Source: Rhodocollybia butyracea
Taxonomy: Eukaryota > Basidiomycota > Agaricomycetes > Agaricales > Omphalotaceae
Direction: 5' to 3'
Length of the DNA stretch: 64,000 bases
NCBI GenBank assembly: GCA_015501585.1
Contig: JADNRY010000103.1
Coordinates: forward strand, 124,001 to 188,000
This document shows, one piece after another, positions 23,883-34,882 of the stretch. The translations under genes were made by a program, and so were the position numbers. How positions within the stretch are numbered: the first letter of the stretch is position 1; the number at the start of each line of letters is the position of its first letter. The notes under the pieces were generated by a model. That model saw only the letters and a program-made list of their open reading frames with translations, was not told the DNA's origin and ran no database searches.

Positions 23883-23925
23883 TAAGTATTCTGAGCGTTA
23901 GTAGGCGCTTGTCACTTTTTCCTGG

Positions 23926-24108
23926 GCAACTGCGTTGATGCGATGTATCTTCTCCCAGATTGGAGTGCGAGCGATCTCCTCCAAAGAGTTCTCTCATTAC
24001 CGTCTTCGATAAATTTTGATATGATAACATGTAATCTTTTATTTGATCAGATCTATTTTCGACACCAAGGAGTTTATGGAACTACAAGTCTACAACATCA
24101 TGAATAAG
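23926..24108. other. Short gap between palindrome and X2
   Basis: No gene or repeat was recognised. It separates the F-box B' promoter from the 3' end of X2. Confidence 0.3.
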
Positions 24109-25459
24109 CTAGTCTGAATTGGTATCCATTCCAATGTCAGCTTGCTCGTTCATTTGGTAAAGGTAAAACGGGCGGGGATCCAGTTCTAGCGCTCCAAGCT
24201 CATGAGGGAGTAGTTTTTTCAAATATTCTGGCCGATACACAGATGCGGATAGCCCCCTTGGTGGCGGTCGCACTCTAATATCAGAAATACGAATTCTTTC
24301 CATCTTAGTCCTTCCCGTGGCACTGAAAATAAGTTCCTCAGCTTCTCGAGTGCCGTCAACCCGCTTGTAGTGAGCGGCAATGGCGGGATGTCGAAAGTCG
24401 AGATCCTTTGTCACCTTGACTCGAACCTTCTTTGTCCTGGTGCCAATTTGGATTGTTTTCAGGCCATCCTCATCTTCAGACATTCCTCCGTCGCCAAGAT
24501 GTTGGGTCAATCGAAGAGAATACTGCCAGAACTGCAAACCGTCCTCGTCATTAGTTTTACGACAGAAATCAATCATTGTTGCTGCGACATCGGCTCGCCA
24601 TTTTGCCTTCTGATGACGATAATGAGATAAACGAGAACGAAGAAGTAGCTGGTGAACACTTACCGTATGTCTACTGTGCGTCCTTGCGTTCATCTTCTTC
24701 TGCCTCGTATGAGCTTGGAGAAGACGGGCTTTTGTTTGCTCGGAGGTTTCGTTCTCGGATAGAGGCTGCGCTTTAGCCACGGCTAGTAAAATTCTATAGA
24801 AGCGATCTGTAAGCTGTTTCTGCCAGTCGCGTAGTTGCATATCTGACCCAAATCTATTACGATCTGGGCAGATATTCACAATCTCTTCGCAGAGCAGGGC
24901 CCACTTGTGTACGAGAGTCAAATTCCAGGGAGATTCCAACATCTCCGAAGCTGTGGTGTAGCCGTCACTGTCGATGGTGGTATTGACTAACATGGGTCCA
25001 AATTTGTCTGGCTGTCGAGCAAATTGCTGTAAGCGCTCTTCGCTTGTACTCGGCGCCACAAATGCTTCACGGTTTCGCTCAACTCCGAGTCCTTCACGAA
25101 TGACAAGTCGCGCGACTTTCTAAAAAAAATATTCAGCGAGCGATGAGAAAGTCAAACTGAGAATACTCAGGATTACTCACGCATATCTCCTGTCTCTGTT
25201 GATCTACAGACCAACCCTTTACGCGAACTCCGCATTGTTGATATATCCGCTTGGTCTGACTGATATTACTCTCAGAGTGGCTAGCAGCAGCATTGGTACG
25301 ATGTCCATTCGACGGATCTCCTCCATTGCCTTCACTCATTCGAATGTCTTCATCGTCGCCAGATTCATCATCGAATAATGATTGCAACGGGGGGTTCGCG
25401 CCTTGTTCATCATTGACGGCCGCGTCTTCGCGTTGCTTTCCTTTGTTGGTATGGCCCAT
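24109..25459 (-). CDS. Gene X2: paralogue of X1 (411 aa if separate)
   Basis: Exons are 25459-25181, 25119-24664 and 24609-24109. The two introns sit at the same places as in X1, and the second (54 nt) is a multiple of three. The core (FGPMLVNTTIDSDGYTT, SPWNLTLVHKWALLCEEI, MIDFCRKTNDEDGLQFWQY, LPHELGALELD) matches X1. The N-terminus is longer and acidic (DDESGDDEDIRMSE). The 59-nt stretch just upstream can be read as a GT-AG intron that would join this frame to the end of the coiled-coil gene. X2 may therefore be the C-terminal part of a fused protein rather than a separate gene. Function is unknown. Confidence 0.65.
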
Positions 25460-25500
25460 AGGTCGTTGCTATTTAAATTGTGAGTGAATCACATTGAAGT

Positions 25501-28500
25501 TTAATGAAACGATGAAACGAAGCCCACCGTTTCAGGTTCATCGTTAAACCCAAAGTGACGCCTACGGGAAGCCCGGACCTGCAGAAGAAACAGTCAGATC
25601 GGATGCCGGACAGGACGAGGCTGGACCTACGTAAGGCGACGGTTTATCCTTTTGCGACAGCTTAGTTCTCATTGGGCCACCGCCCGAACTTGAATATTCG
25701 GGAGGCGGTTTCTAGCAAAAAATTGTAAGAAATTTAGAAATGCGCCGGAAAGAGGGACTTACCAACTCTGGGCCTAGCTTATACCCCCTATTTTTTCGAG
25801 CATATTCCACTTCTGCATAATACAGTTCTGCTCTGACGTTCGCGCGCGCCAGGGTTTTCCGGTCACCTTCAACCAAAAACTGTCTCCCCGCAGGTTGTGA
25901 GGTGGCAGAGGATGAAGAGGTAGATTGGTTTGAGAAAGAAAGGTGGGGTTGACTTGCGGTCTCAGGCTGACCAGGTCCAGTCGAGGAAGCTGGGGGAGTG
26001 GATTGGCTTGAGAACGAAGGGAGGGGTTGACCCGCGGTATCACGCTGACCGAGTTCGACTTCAAAGGATGGAGAGGTGGATGGGCCTGAGGAAGAAGGGA
26101 GGAATTGACTTGCGGTGTCATGCTGACCACCAGTCTCGTTGATATAATCAGATGCTTGATGTTCGTGAACTAGATGCGTTCCGGGAGACGACTGAATACG
26201 TAATGTGGTCCGTTAAATGGATTATTTTTGCAAAAAAGACCACACACGCACCTTCCTCGCCTCTAGATCCGCTCTCAAATTTTGATTTTCCATATGTGCT
26301 TGAGTTAGTTGCTGTTGTAAGATATCCTTTTCTTGGTTGCGGGAACAAAGCTCCTGCTGCAGAGAGTCTAGGCGAGCAGTGGAAGCGGATTCTTCTGGAA
26401 GAGCTTGTAGACCAGTTCGTGTCTAACAGCGTGGCTAAGTGCTACCCGTGTCAGTTTGACAAAACGACGGACCTGGAGCATCTCCTGAACAGTTTTGTGT
26501 GCGCGCTGTAAATCATAGTTTTCCTTCTGGATCTTGAGAAAATCGGTCTAGGATTTGGATAATTGTCCTAAACTATATATATTTTAGGAAGCGGAGAAAG
26601 CTCACCTTCAGTTCAGTATAGGCGCTCGACAGGATTTCAAAGCGGCTCTGGATGCGACTAATAAGCAGAGTATTACGATGTTGAATTGCGCACTTACCTT
26701 GGAAACCCAATTTCCATCGATTCCACTGACGCGAAGAGCTTGGTTCTCTTCTTCTAGCTCTGTAATGCGAGACAGGAAAGCATCGTTGTCTTGTTGCTTT
26801 TGCAACTGTCTAAGGTGTTAGACGGGGTGTGTTGAATGGCCATCAGAACTTACATGAATCTTTTCAAGTGCAGCACCAGTTTTTTCAGCACTTTGTCTAG
26901 CATCTCTCTCACTGTCGACAAGTTTCTGAATTTCCAACTCAAGCAGAGGAATCTTCAACTCCGAAGACATTTTCATTTCTTCTAGTTTAGCGATGGTTCC
27001 CTGCAGTTCTTGAATAGCCTGTGGAGCCGCTCTTAGCCGAATATTCTCAGCCTCCAGGGCGTCATTTCGAGTCTTAGAAAAGATGAGTGGCGGAAGAGTT
27101 TCTCAATTGAGAGAAAAATACCTGCAGGGAATCAAGTGTTACTTGGCGAAGGCATAGAGTTTGATGAGCTGTTGAGAGATCTGTTACAACAGCTTGCTTC
27201 TCCAGTGCCAGGTCATCATATTTCTTCTGTCGAAGCCGAGAGCATTAGTCAGTAGGGAAACTAGACGAATAAGTGACCATACCAGTTTAGCCTCAGCTTT
27301 CCCCCTAGCAACTTCCAATTCCTGGGCGTGAGTTTGAAGTTTTTCGTGTTCTTCCTCGAGTGATTCTACATATAAGACCTTGCTCTTGGCATCGGCCTAC
27401 ACATATCAGCGGAGAAGCGAAACTATATATTGATAGATATACCAAAGCTTGCTCAAGTTTCTGCATCGCAACTTGTTGTTGCTGAGCGCGATCTTCGGAA
27501 GTCTGGACTCGTTCAATCTCGGCATTGAGCCTTGTCTGAAGCGCATTCCTGGCATCGATAATGGTCTGTCTCTCCTGCAGCAGACTATCATACTGCATCT
27601 TTTCACGCAAGGTGTTACAGCTTGCATTAGGTATGAGAATGCAGACTTACTTCAAGTTTACGATATTCGGTCTTCGTTGACTCAGTAGTTTCGTCCTACA
27701 TTGCATGTCAGCGCGGCATTCAAACGATTATGTGCCCATACCAGATTAGTCTCAGCTTTCCCCTTCGCGACTTCCAATTCCTGGGCGTGAGTCTGAAGTT
27801 TCTGGTGTGCTTCTTCGAGTGATTCCACATATAATGCCTTACTCTGCGCGTCGGCCTACACCGCATATCAGTGCATAAATAAGACTGTAGTTCGATAGAC
27901 ATACCAAATCTTTCTCAAGTTTCTGCATCGCAACTTGCAGTTCCTGAGCGTGAGTTTCGGAAGTCTTAATTCGTTCGATCTCAGCACTGAAGCTTGCCTG
28001 AAGCGCTGTCTTGGCATCGACAATGCTCTGTCTCTCCTGCAGCAGATCATCGTACTGCATCTTTTCACGCCAGGTGTTAACAGCTTGCATTATGTCTGAG
28101 AATGCAGACTTACTTCAAGTTTACGATACTCGATCTTCATTGACTCCGTAGCTTTGTCCTAGATTGTATGTCAGCACGGAGACCAAATGATTATGTGGCC
28201 ATACTAGTTTAGCCTCAGCTCTTCCTCTAGCAACTTCCATTTCCTGGGCGTGAGTCTGAAGTTTTTCGTGTTTTTCCTCGAGTGATTCCACATATAAGAC
28301 CTTACTCTGTGCGTCGGCCTACACCACATATCAGCGCATAAGTAAAACTATAGTTTGATAGACATACTAGATCTTTCTCAAGTTTCTGCATCGTAGCTTG
28401 CAGTTGCTGGGCACGATCTTTGGAAGTCTTGACTTGTTCAATCTCGGCATTGAGGCTCGTCTGAAGCGCTGTCTTGGCGTTGGTAACGGTCTGTCCCTCC

Positions 28501-30664
28501 TGCAGCAGACTATCATACTGCATCTTTTCATGCCAGTGTCACAACTTGCAATAGGTCTGAGAATGCAAACTTACTTCAAGTTTACGATACTCGTTCTTCA
28601 TTAACTCTGTAGCTTCGTCCTAGATTGCGTGTCAGCATAGCATTCAAATGATTATATGGCCATACCAGTTTAGCCTCAGCCTTCCTCTGAGCAACTTCCA
28701 ATTCCTGGGCGTGAGTCTGAAGTTTCTGGTGTTCTTCCTCGAGTGATTCCACATATAAGACCGTACTCTGCGCATCGGCCTACACCGCATATCAGCGCAG
28801 AGGTAAAACCATAGTTTGATAATTTGATAGACATACCAAATCTTTCTCAAGTTTCTGCGTCACAACTTGCAGTTGCTGAGCGTGAGCTTCGAAAGTCTTG
28901 AGTCGTTCGATCTCAGCACTGAGGCTTGTCTGAAGCGCTGTCTTGAAATCGATAATGGTCTGTTTCTCCTGCAGCAGACCATCATACTCGATCTTCATTG
29001 ACTCCGTAGCTTCGTCCTAGATTGCATGTCAGCACGGCATTCAAACGATTATGTGGCCATACCAGTTTAGCCTCAGCTTTCTCCTTCGCGACTTCCAATT
29101 CCTGGGCGTGAGTCTGAAGTTTCTGGTGTTCTTCCTCGAGTGATTCCACATATAAGACCTTACTCTGCGCGTCGGCCTACACCGCATATTAGCGCATAAG
29201 TGAAACTATAGATTGATAGACAAACCAAATCTTTCTCAAGTTTCTGCATCGCAATTTGCAGTTGCTGAGCACGATCTTCGAAAGTCTTGAGTCGTTCGAT
29301 CTCAGCACTGAGGCTTGTCTGAAGCGCTGTCTTGGAATCGATAATGGTCTGTCTCTCCAGCAGACCATCATACTGGATCTTCATTGACTCCGTAGCTTCG
29401 TCCTAGATTGCATGTCAGCACGGCATTCAAACGATTATGTGGCCATACCAGTTTAGACTCAGCTTTCCCCCTCGCAACTTCCAATTCCTGGGCGTGAGTC
29501 TGAAGTTTCTGGTGTTCTTCCTCGAGTGATTCCACATATAAGACCGTACTCTGCGCATCGGCCTACACCGCATATCAGCGCAGAGGTAAAACCATAGTTT
29601 GATAATTTGATAGACATACCAAATCTTTCTCAAGTTTCTGCGTCACAACTTGCAGTTGCTGAGCGTGAACTTCGGAAGTCTTGAGTCGTTCGATCTCAGT
29701 CCTCAGGCTTGCGAGCGTTGCCTTATCGTCGATAATGGTCTGTCTCTCCCGCGCCAGACTATCACAAGTGGCTTGCAGCTCTGACGATTGCTCCGCCTTC
29801 TCGCGCACGAGAGCGTCGCATTGAGCCTTTGAACTCGTGAGCCGTCACTGTCTGCCAATTCCAGAGGTGCCCTACCTCAGCCACAGTGAGAGCCGCCTTC
29901 AATGTTTCTTTCTCAGCTCCGCAATTCTCCTATAATTCATGATGTTAAAGGGTACTTGATGTCCAAGCAGAAGCCTTACCATAGCTTTTTCATGCTCCTC
30001 TTTGGACACCCATCCCTCATCTTTCTGTAACTTTTTTTTCACTGCTGTTAACTCCTTCTCGAGTTTCTCTTTTTCTTGTTTTATGTTTTTGTATTCTCGA
30101 CTTCGGGGGATTTGCGCCTGAAAGCTTGAGCTGAGCCTGCCTACTCCAATAACATTGCTTGAAGTACCTCTAGATTTCGAACGTCCTCCCTGTATCCATC
30201 CCTTTCTGCTATCAGTACGTTTTTCTCCCTCGTCAGATTGTCCCTCTGGGCCTTCAAGTTGTCATATTGCTTGGCGGCCACCTTGGCTTTCTCCGCCTCG
30301 GTATTCCTGTCTTCCTGCGAAATACGTTGTCAGTTTTGGTGTATGTCAAGCAGGCTAATATAACTTGTACCTCAAGCCCTCGATTGTGCTCAACCTCCGA
30401 AGTCCCCATCTGCGAACATCTGGCCTCTAGCCATGAAACTTTAGCATTCAAATGGTAAATTTGCGCGGCCTTCTGTTTGTTGTCTTCCCGCAACTCATTC
30501 AGGCGCGGGCTATTTTCCACTGCGCAGCGTTTACGGTCATCCTAAAGATTGATCAGAGGAGAACAAAGACATCATCGAATAGCTTACCCGATCATTAGTG
30601 CTGGCGGGGCTCAAGGATCGTTTCCGGCTACTTCGGGCGCCGGTTGCCTTTTCTGCTTCTAACA
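25501..30664 (-). CDS. Long coiled-coil protein with amplified exons
   Basis: The frame starts at 30664 (MLEAEKATGARSSRKRSLSP) and runs through many short exons whose translations are almost pure heptad-like coiled coil (ELREDNKQKAAQIYHLNAK; EKEKLEKELTAVKKKL; EIERLKTFEDRAQQLQ). The centre (27284-29820) is a tandem exon array. The C-terminal exon at about 25775-26140 has three copies of a ~26-residue Ser/Thr/Gln-rich repeat (GQ-x-x-TASQ-x-LSF type) and then a globular-looking KTLARANVRAELYYAEVEYARKN stretch. Short exons follow and end at a stop at 25501-25503 unless spliced into X2. The protein is probably a filamentous scaffold. I do not recognise the family. Exon borders are approximate, and one junction near 29830 does not keep phase in my reading. 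Confidence 0.6.
27284..29820 (-). repeat. Tandem array of about six exon pairs inside the coiled-coil gene
   Basis: One exon type encodes ADAQSKVLYVESLEEEHQKL..., a second encodes QTIIDSKTALQTSLSAEIER..., and a third short exon encodes DEATESMKIEYRKLE. The first exon type begins near 29560, 29176, 28777, 28317, 27855 and 27396, with spacings of 384, 399, 460, 462 and 459 nt. In the two shorter units the short exon and the long one are fused because the intron between them is missing. Intron sequences are repeated as well, so whole genomic segments were duplicated. Confidence 0.85.
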
Positions 30665-31079
30665 TCGCGATAGAGGAGGATCGAATATTGGCACAACTCT
30701 TAGGTACAGAACGGCAGAGAGCAGAGCAGAAGAATGGAGTTTCAAATCTACCAGCGTAACCTCAACCTCGGGAATGCCTCAAGTTAAGAAAAGCAGAAAA
30801 AGATGAATAAGTTATATAAACATAATGGAGGAAAGGAGGAAACAGCCGACAGAGATGAATTGAGAAGAATAAGTCAATAAAAAGAATAAGCTAGAATGGA
30901 GCACAACGCACGAGGCGCCCCACGTGGCAAACAATAATAGTTGACCAGCGCCAGTTTTCCACTTCAATAATCCTTTGCGTTGCTCATTGTTATTATGATC
31001 ATTAAAAATCCTATATCTCCAGATAAAATCCTATATCCCCATAAATACGAACTCGCCCTTCACTCAAATTCTACCTTCC
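30665..31079. promoter_or_regulatory. Shared divergent promoter of coiled-coil and BTB genes (class II module)
   Basis: The 415-bp gap between two outward-pointing genes holds CACGAGGCGCCCCACGTGG and GCAAAC (30909-30932), an E-box-like CACGTG next to the CCTCGTG core. Text from about 30835 to 31000 is repeated inverted at about 45905-46085, upstream of RING B and the BTB pseudogene. RING A has a similar module at 33904. Confidence 0.65.
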
Positions 31080-32086
31080 ATGATTTACGCGGAGAACCTC
31101 GACAACATGATGGATATCACTCCTTATATACCTGTATATTCCTTCATTCCAATTTGTCCCAGCTGTGAGTACTGTCTGCAAGCTCTGGGAATGATCGTTA
31201 TCAACTATGCGCTTTCAATGCGCTTTCAAGTTAATGCAGAGGATGCGAATGTGTATGTTCGGTCATCAGATAACATACTTTTCGGCTTGCATGGGGTCAA
31301 CATAGAAGTTGTTACTGGTGGATTCCCGTTCGACTCCTCGTATTCCACCGTACCGGGAGTACCAGACCTACCAGAGCCTGCAGCGCTTCTCGAAAAGCTA
31401 TTTGTCTATTTCTACCCTAACTCTCCCGAAATCGAATTCACAGACTTCACGACCTTTCAAGATCTCCTAAGCTTCGCTGAAAGCGCGGCAAGATACCATA
31501 TAAGACCTGCGAGAATGATAACCAAGGAATTTCTCAGGTAAAGTCCATTATTTTGATCAAGTAATCTTATCCTGACTACATCGATATCGTGTAGACGATA
31601 CGTGCTCAGTCATCCAAGGGAAATATTGGCATTTGCTGCTAAACACAGTTATTACTCTCTTGTGAAAGAAGTCGCGCGCACGGAATTCATAAACACCAGT
31701 TTGGCGGAGGTCAAAGATCTTCTTGGCAATGACTACTTGTATGGCATTTGGGTATGAGAATTTGCTTTCTTTCCTTCTATTCAACGCATTCAATTTACAT
31801 ACAGAGTGAACACAAAGACCGCCGAATGAGTGCAATCGCCCAAACACACGGCTGTTCTCTCCGCGCTCATTCTGGAATATCTTGCACAACTTGGTCATCA
31901 CTTAGGTTGGATATCATCCTTCAACTTAATCGGCCCAGCGTCCTTGAATCTCGGCGAGATATCTCACAGATCTTTGCGCCTCATAAAACCAGCGTGAAGG
32001 GTGATTGTTGCTTTTCTGCTCTAATGGATTGGGAGGAAGCGGTCAGCGGAATTGCAACGAACCTTCCCCCGTTTTCGCTACGTTAG
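31080..32086 (+). CDS. BTB/POZ domain protein
   Basis: The exon model is 31080-31541, about 31594-31754 and 31806-32086. The N-terminal exon may contain a further intron at about 31165-31229. The BTB fold is suggested by ANVYVRSSDNILFGLHGVN, the PEPAALLEKLFVYFYP segment and FTTFQDLLSFAESAARYHI, as in the large agaric BTB family. Later exons have RYVLSHPREILAFAAKHSYY and a Cys/Trp-rich tail. BTB proteins often act as CUL3 ligase adaptors. That role is family knowledge and not shown here. The gene is divergent from the coiled-coil gene. A decayed copy at 45330-45935 has lost its first exon. Confidence 0.7.
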
Positions 32087-32924
32087 ATTCCTTCTGCCAT
32101 TTGCTTCACTACTATGTATGTTATCGTATATTGATCTATTGTTACGAATCTCAAGTTTATCCACCGTCAGACTTAAGTTAACCAAATGCTAGTGAGGAAT
32201 AAGCTTCGGAAGTTACTTCAACACATACGAAAGAGTGGTAAGAATGTGAGTAGTGATTTAGGGACACCTGATGGGTTCTCGGACAAATTACCTACCCGTC
32301 CGGTACCATAAAGGTTCACTCGACTTAACTCGAGACAATATGATAGAAACTACGTTTTGGCCCTGCTCTGCATTCAAATTTGCGCGGCATATGGAAAAAG
32401 ACAGGATAGGAAGACGAACAAGAAAATCCATTGAACACAACAACCCGTCACGTAAAAAATACTGACCAAAGACAATGTAGGTAAGCGAGCAAGAAAAATC
32501 CAAGAAAACCCACAATTCCTGCGCAACTAGAACTACTTGAAATCCGACAGAATGCTCACGCGTTCCCAGCTCACTAGTGATCGAAGAGTGCATGGACAGA
32601 GTTGAGGAAGGCTCGGACTGTTTTAGATCTAGGTGTTTTCGGTCGTTGATTTCGGATCTGGTTAGACAGAGTAACTACCGTCCAGAATTTGGGAATTAGG
32701 CGCCCGGGCACCTTCATTCGGCAAGAGTCAACTCTACTCCAAGGCCGCAAATGTCACAGTTATCGCCAATGTAACACAAAGGTATTCAGAAAAGTCATCA
32801 ATGACAATTACGTATTTCCTTGTACTTAAATCTTTCAGCCTCGAGTCGAGAGAGACGACTCAAGTAGGTTCCAATCAAAGCTCAATGGGGTAAATCTTGG
32901 ACGAATGAAAATTTCGGTAAAATT
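32087..32924. other. Intergenic with left copy of a 22-bp inverted repeat
   Basis: No gene was recognised. Positions 32278-32299 (beginning CTCGGACAAATTACC) are the exact reverse complement of 39969-39990. Frames at 32271-32593 overlap on both strands and are not convincing. Confidence 0.5.
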
Positions 32925-33768
32925 TTACAAGGACTCATAACTGGAAAACCAAACAAAAGAACTTCGCTCGGCATCAAGAGAACCTTCCGCAAGTGCATCG
33001 ATTTCCGCCTGTAATGGAAAGCACGGTGCACTTATTCGAAGGTACTGCCGACACACCCCACACCGCATCAGACTACCATTTTGCACGGAGTAATTTCTTT
33101 GCTGCATAAGGCATTCACTGCAAAAGATATGACCACACCCCGTTCTGATGTGAACCATTAGTTGTAGCTTGGTCCGGAAAGCGTCAAAACTCACATCCGA
33201 GGCTTTACTGCAAGGCGCAAACAGATGGGGCAGGTAAATCGTACCCTCTGAGCATCCTTGAAATTAGAAAATTGAACGCGAGTATTCTGTAGAGGGGAGT
33301 GAATCGGCGGCAGAACCAAAAGGTTAAGAGGCTTACCTCGACCTCACGTTGCCATGCTTGAAATTCCTGGACAGTTGGAGGAGAGGGGCTATGGCAAGAG
33401 TTCATCGGAGAAACGGTATTGCACTCAAAGTCGTACATGTATAAATAAAAAAAGCAGGTAAGGCGTAAAGGAATTACTCACAATTTCAGATGTTATGTTT
33501 TCACCGTTCGACGATACAATTGCTGGGGGATCACCAGCGCGCTGTTGCTCCTGCAGTCTAGCAGATCTTCGCTGGTAGACTGGAGTTGATTGGCGAGTCT
33601 GGATGAAGAGCTACAGCTGAAAAGTAACAAGCTGATCGAGCATGGATCACTTACCGATGAAGAATGTCCAGTAGTTGGAGAATTTGTACGAGTAGAGCTG
33701 CGAGTTCGAATACGACGGCCATAGTATTGGCGCGATCGAGGAGTGGCGACTTCACGACCAGAGGGCAT
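32925..33768 (-). CDS. RING A: RING-finger (C3HC4) protein
   Basis: The exon model starts at 33768 (MPSGREVATPRSRQYYGRR) and uses introns near 33650, 33480, 33330 and 33170. The RING lies in the last two exons: FTCPICLRLAVKP, then TGCGHIFCSEC and RCGVC, giving C-x2-C, C-x-H-x2-C-x2-C and C-x2-C ligands. RING proteins of this type are usually E3 ubiquitin ligases. The N-terminal part is Arg/Ser-rich and probably disordered (QRRSARLQEQQR), and the C-terminus is AEIDALAEGSLDAERSSFVW. The stop is at 32925-32927. RING B at 46215 is a paralogue. The class II motif stands about 140 bp upstream. Confidence 0.7.
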
Positions 33769-33903
33769 TTCTAAAAGCGGAAATTGATATTCCGAGTTCG
33801 AGTTGATAGGCGTCCACTGACTGAGCTATTCTATATATACAGATACTGAAGAAAGCACTGAATAGGGAAGAATAAATTAATGAGGAGAATAAGCACGACG
33901 CAG

Positions 33904-33929
33904 CCCACGAGGCGTTCCACGTGGCAAAC
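33904..33929 (-). promoter_or_regulatory. Class II promoter motif of RING A
   Basis: On the minus strand GTTTGCCACGTGG is followed by AACGCCTCGTGGG. The same arrangement occurs before RING B (45974) and the coiled-coil gene (30932). Downstream, the TTTATTCTTC and TCTGTATATATAG stretches are also alike. Confidence 0.6.
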
Positions 33930-34128
33930 AGTTGTAGTTCCAGTATCTTCATTGTTTCGTCGGAAAGTTATATATATATCGCGCGATGCTGCTGGAAGGA
34001 GAGCAGTTGACCATCTCCGTTTAGACGCGACATCCCTAGAATTGTCCAATCCTATTTTATATTATTGGTGGGTAACTTCGAGGGATGTTGAATCGATTCC
34101 GCGCCGGCTCACACTTGTTTTGCTAGAA

Positions 34129-34581
34129 ATGCCTTCAGTTATGCCTGCGAGCCAGGATCGTGGCACCAGTCCCCTCCGCCGATCTACCGACAGACAGTTT
34201 GTTTCTCGTTGTTCTGAGGACGAAGGGTCCACGACCCCAACAGTGAGTTCTATATTTTGGCTTACGTTTCTTCCCATGAGTCAAACCACGACTTGGCAGC
34301 CTCTCACGAGACTATCTGCTACGGAGGATGAACGAGAAATAGCATCTTTCATGGTACGCAAGCTATTTCTGGCCAATTTTCTTCATCATGAATGATATAT
34401 AGAAAAACTTACACACACGATCCCGGAGATATGTTGACCGATCGCAGCTCATACATGTTGTTTTTTTCCCTTTCGGAAAATCTATATCACCTAATGTGAT
34501 TCACAGTCTCGCTTCCAACCTCCCTTAGTGGTTTCTACAAGTAACTTCGCGAAACTTGAAACGTTGCAGCTCGAAGCACGG
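34129..34581 (+). pseudogene. Possible N-terminal remnant of a RING-family gene
   Basis: It starts with MPSVMPASQDRGTSPLRRS, which recalls the MPSGRE/MPSSRE starts of RING A and B. An intron-like stretch and an exon ending KLETLQLEAR (34510-34581) may correspond to the EFQAWQREVE exon before the RING. No RING follows. It points away from RING A and would share its promoter region. This is weak evidence based on position and composition. Confidence 0.3.
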
Positions 34582-34882
34582 GTAAATATACTCTACTCCT
34601 ATCGAGGTTTCGTTGCTGAAATCGTAGTAGCTTGCTCGTAGCGATATCTCTGCCTGCTCAAATGCGTTGACAGGCCTTTTCATTTTCTTGTTTTCTCTTT
34701 CTCTCTCCTATCTATTAATTGTCTCATATATGGTGCTCTATCTGCTTGATCACTGTAGGCATTCACTCTAGTTCTTGCTGGAATAGATTCAGTGATATTG
34801 ATGACAGACTGTGTGATACTGTCCTGGGATGAGAACCCATCGGCTGTAGATCTAGAACTCGTACATGTGTAAACATCAGCCC

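Larger units (their letters stand above)
18137..23925. repeat. 5.8-kb palindrome with F-box genes in both arms
   Basis: Left arm 18137-20090 and right arm 22000-23925 are inverted copies. Several mirrored frames give a constant coordinate sum of 42062. A second inverted pair (20733-20910 and 21142-21318) has almost the same centre (sum near 42050), so it nests in the same palindrome. Between outer arms and inner stem the two sides do not match (20100-20730 versus 21320-21990). Upstream, 5'-UTR and first-intron sequence is nearly identical in the arms, while parts of the coding region differ more. Confidence 0.85.

Noticed and set aside
27300..29800. Regularly spaced repeats that could suggest a CRISPR-like or satellite array
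   Set aside because: The repeats are exons and introns of a eukaryotic coiled-coil gene, with coding frames and splice sites conserved in each unit.
33880..34395. 171-codon plus-strand frame
   Set aside because: Its first half is the RING A promoter read in the opposite direction. Only the part from 34129 may be a remnant exon.
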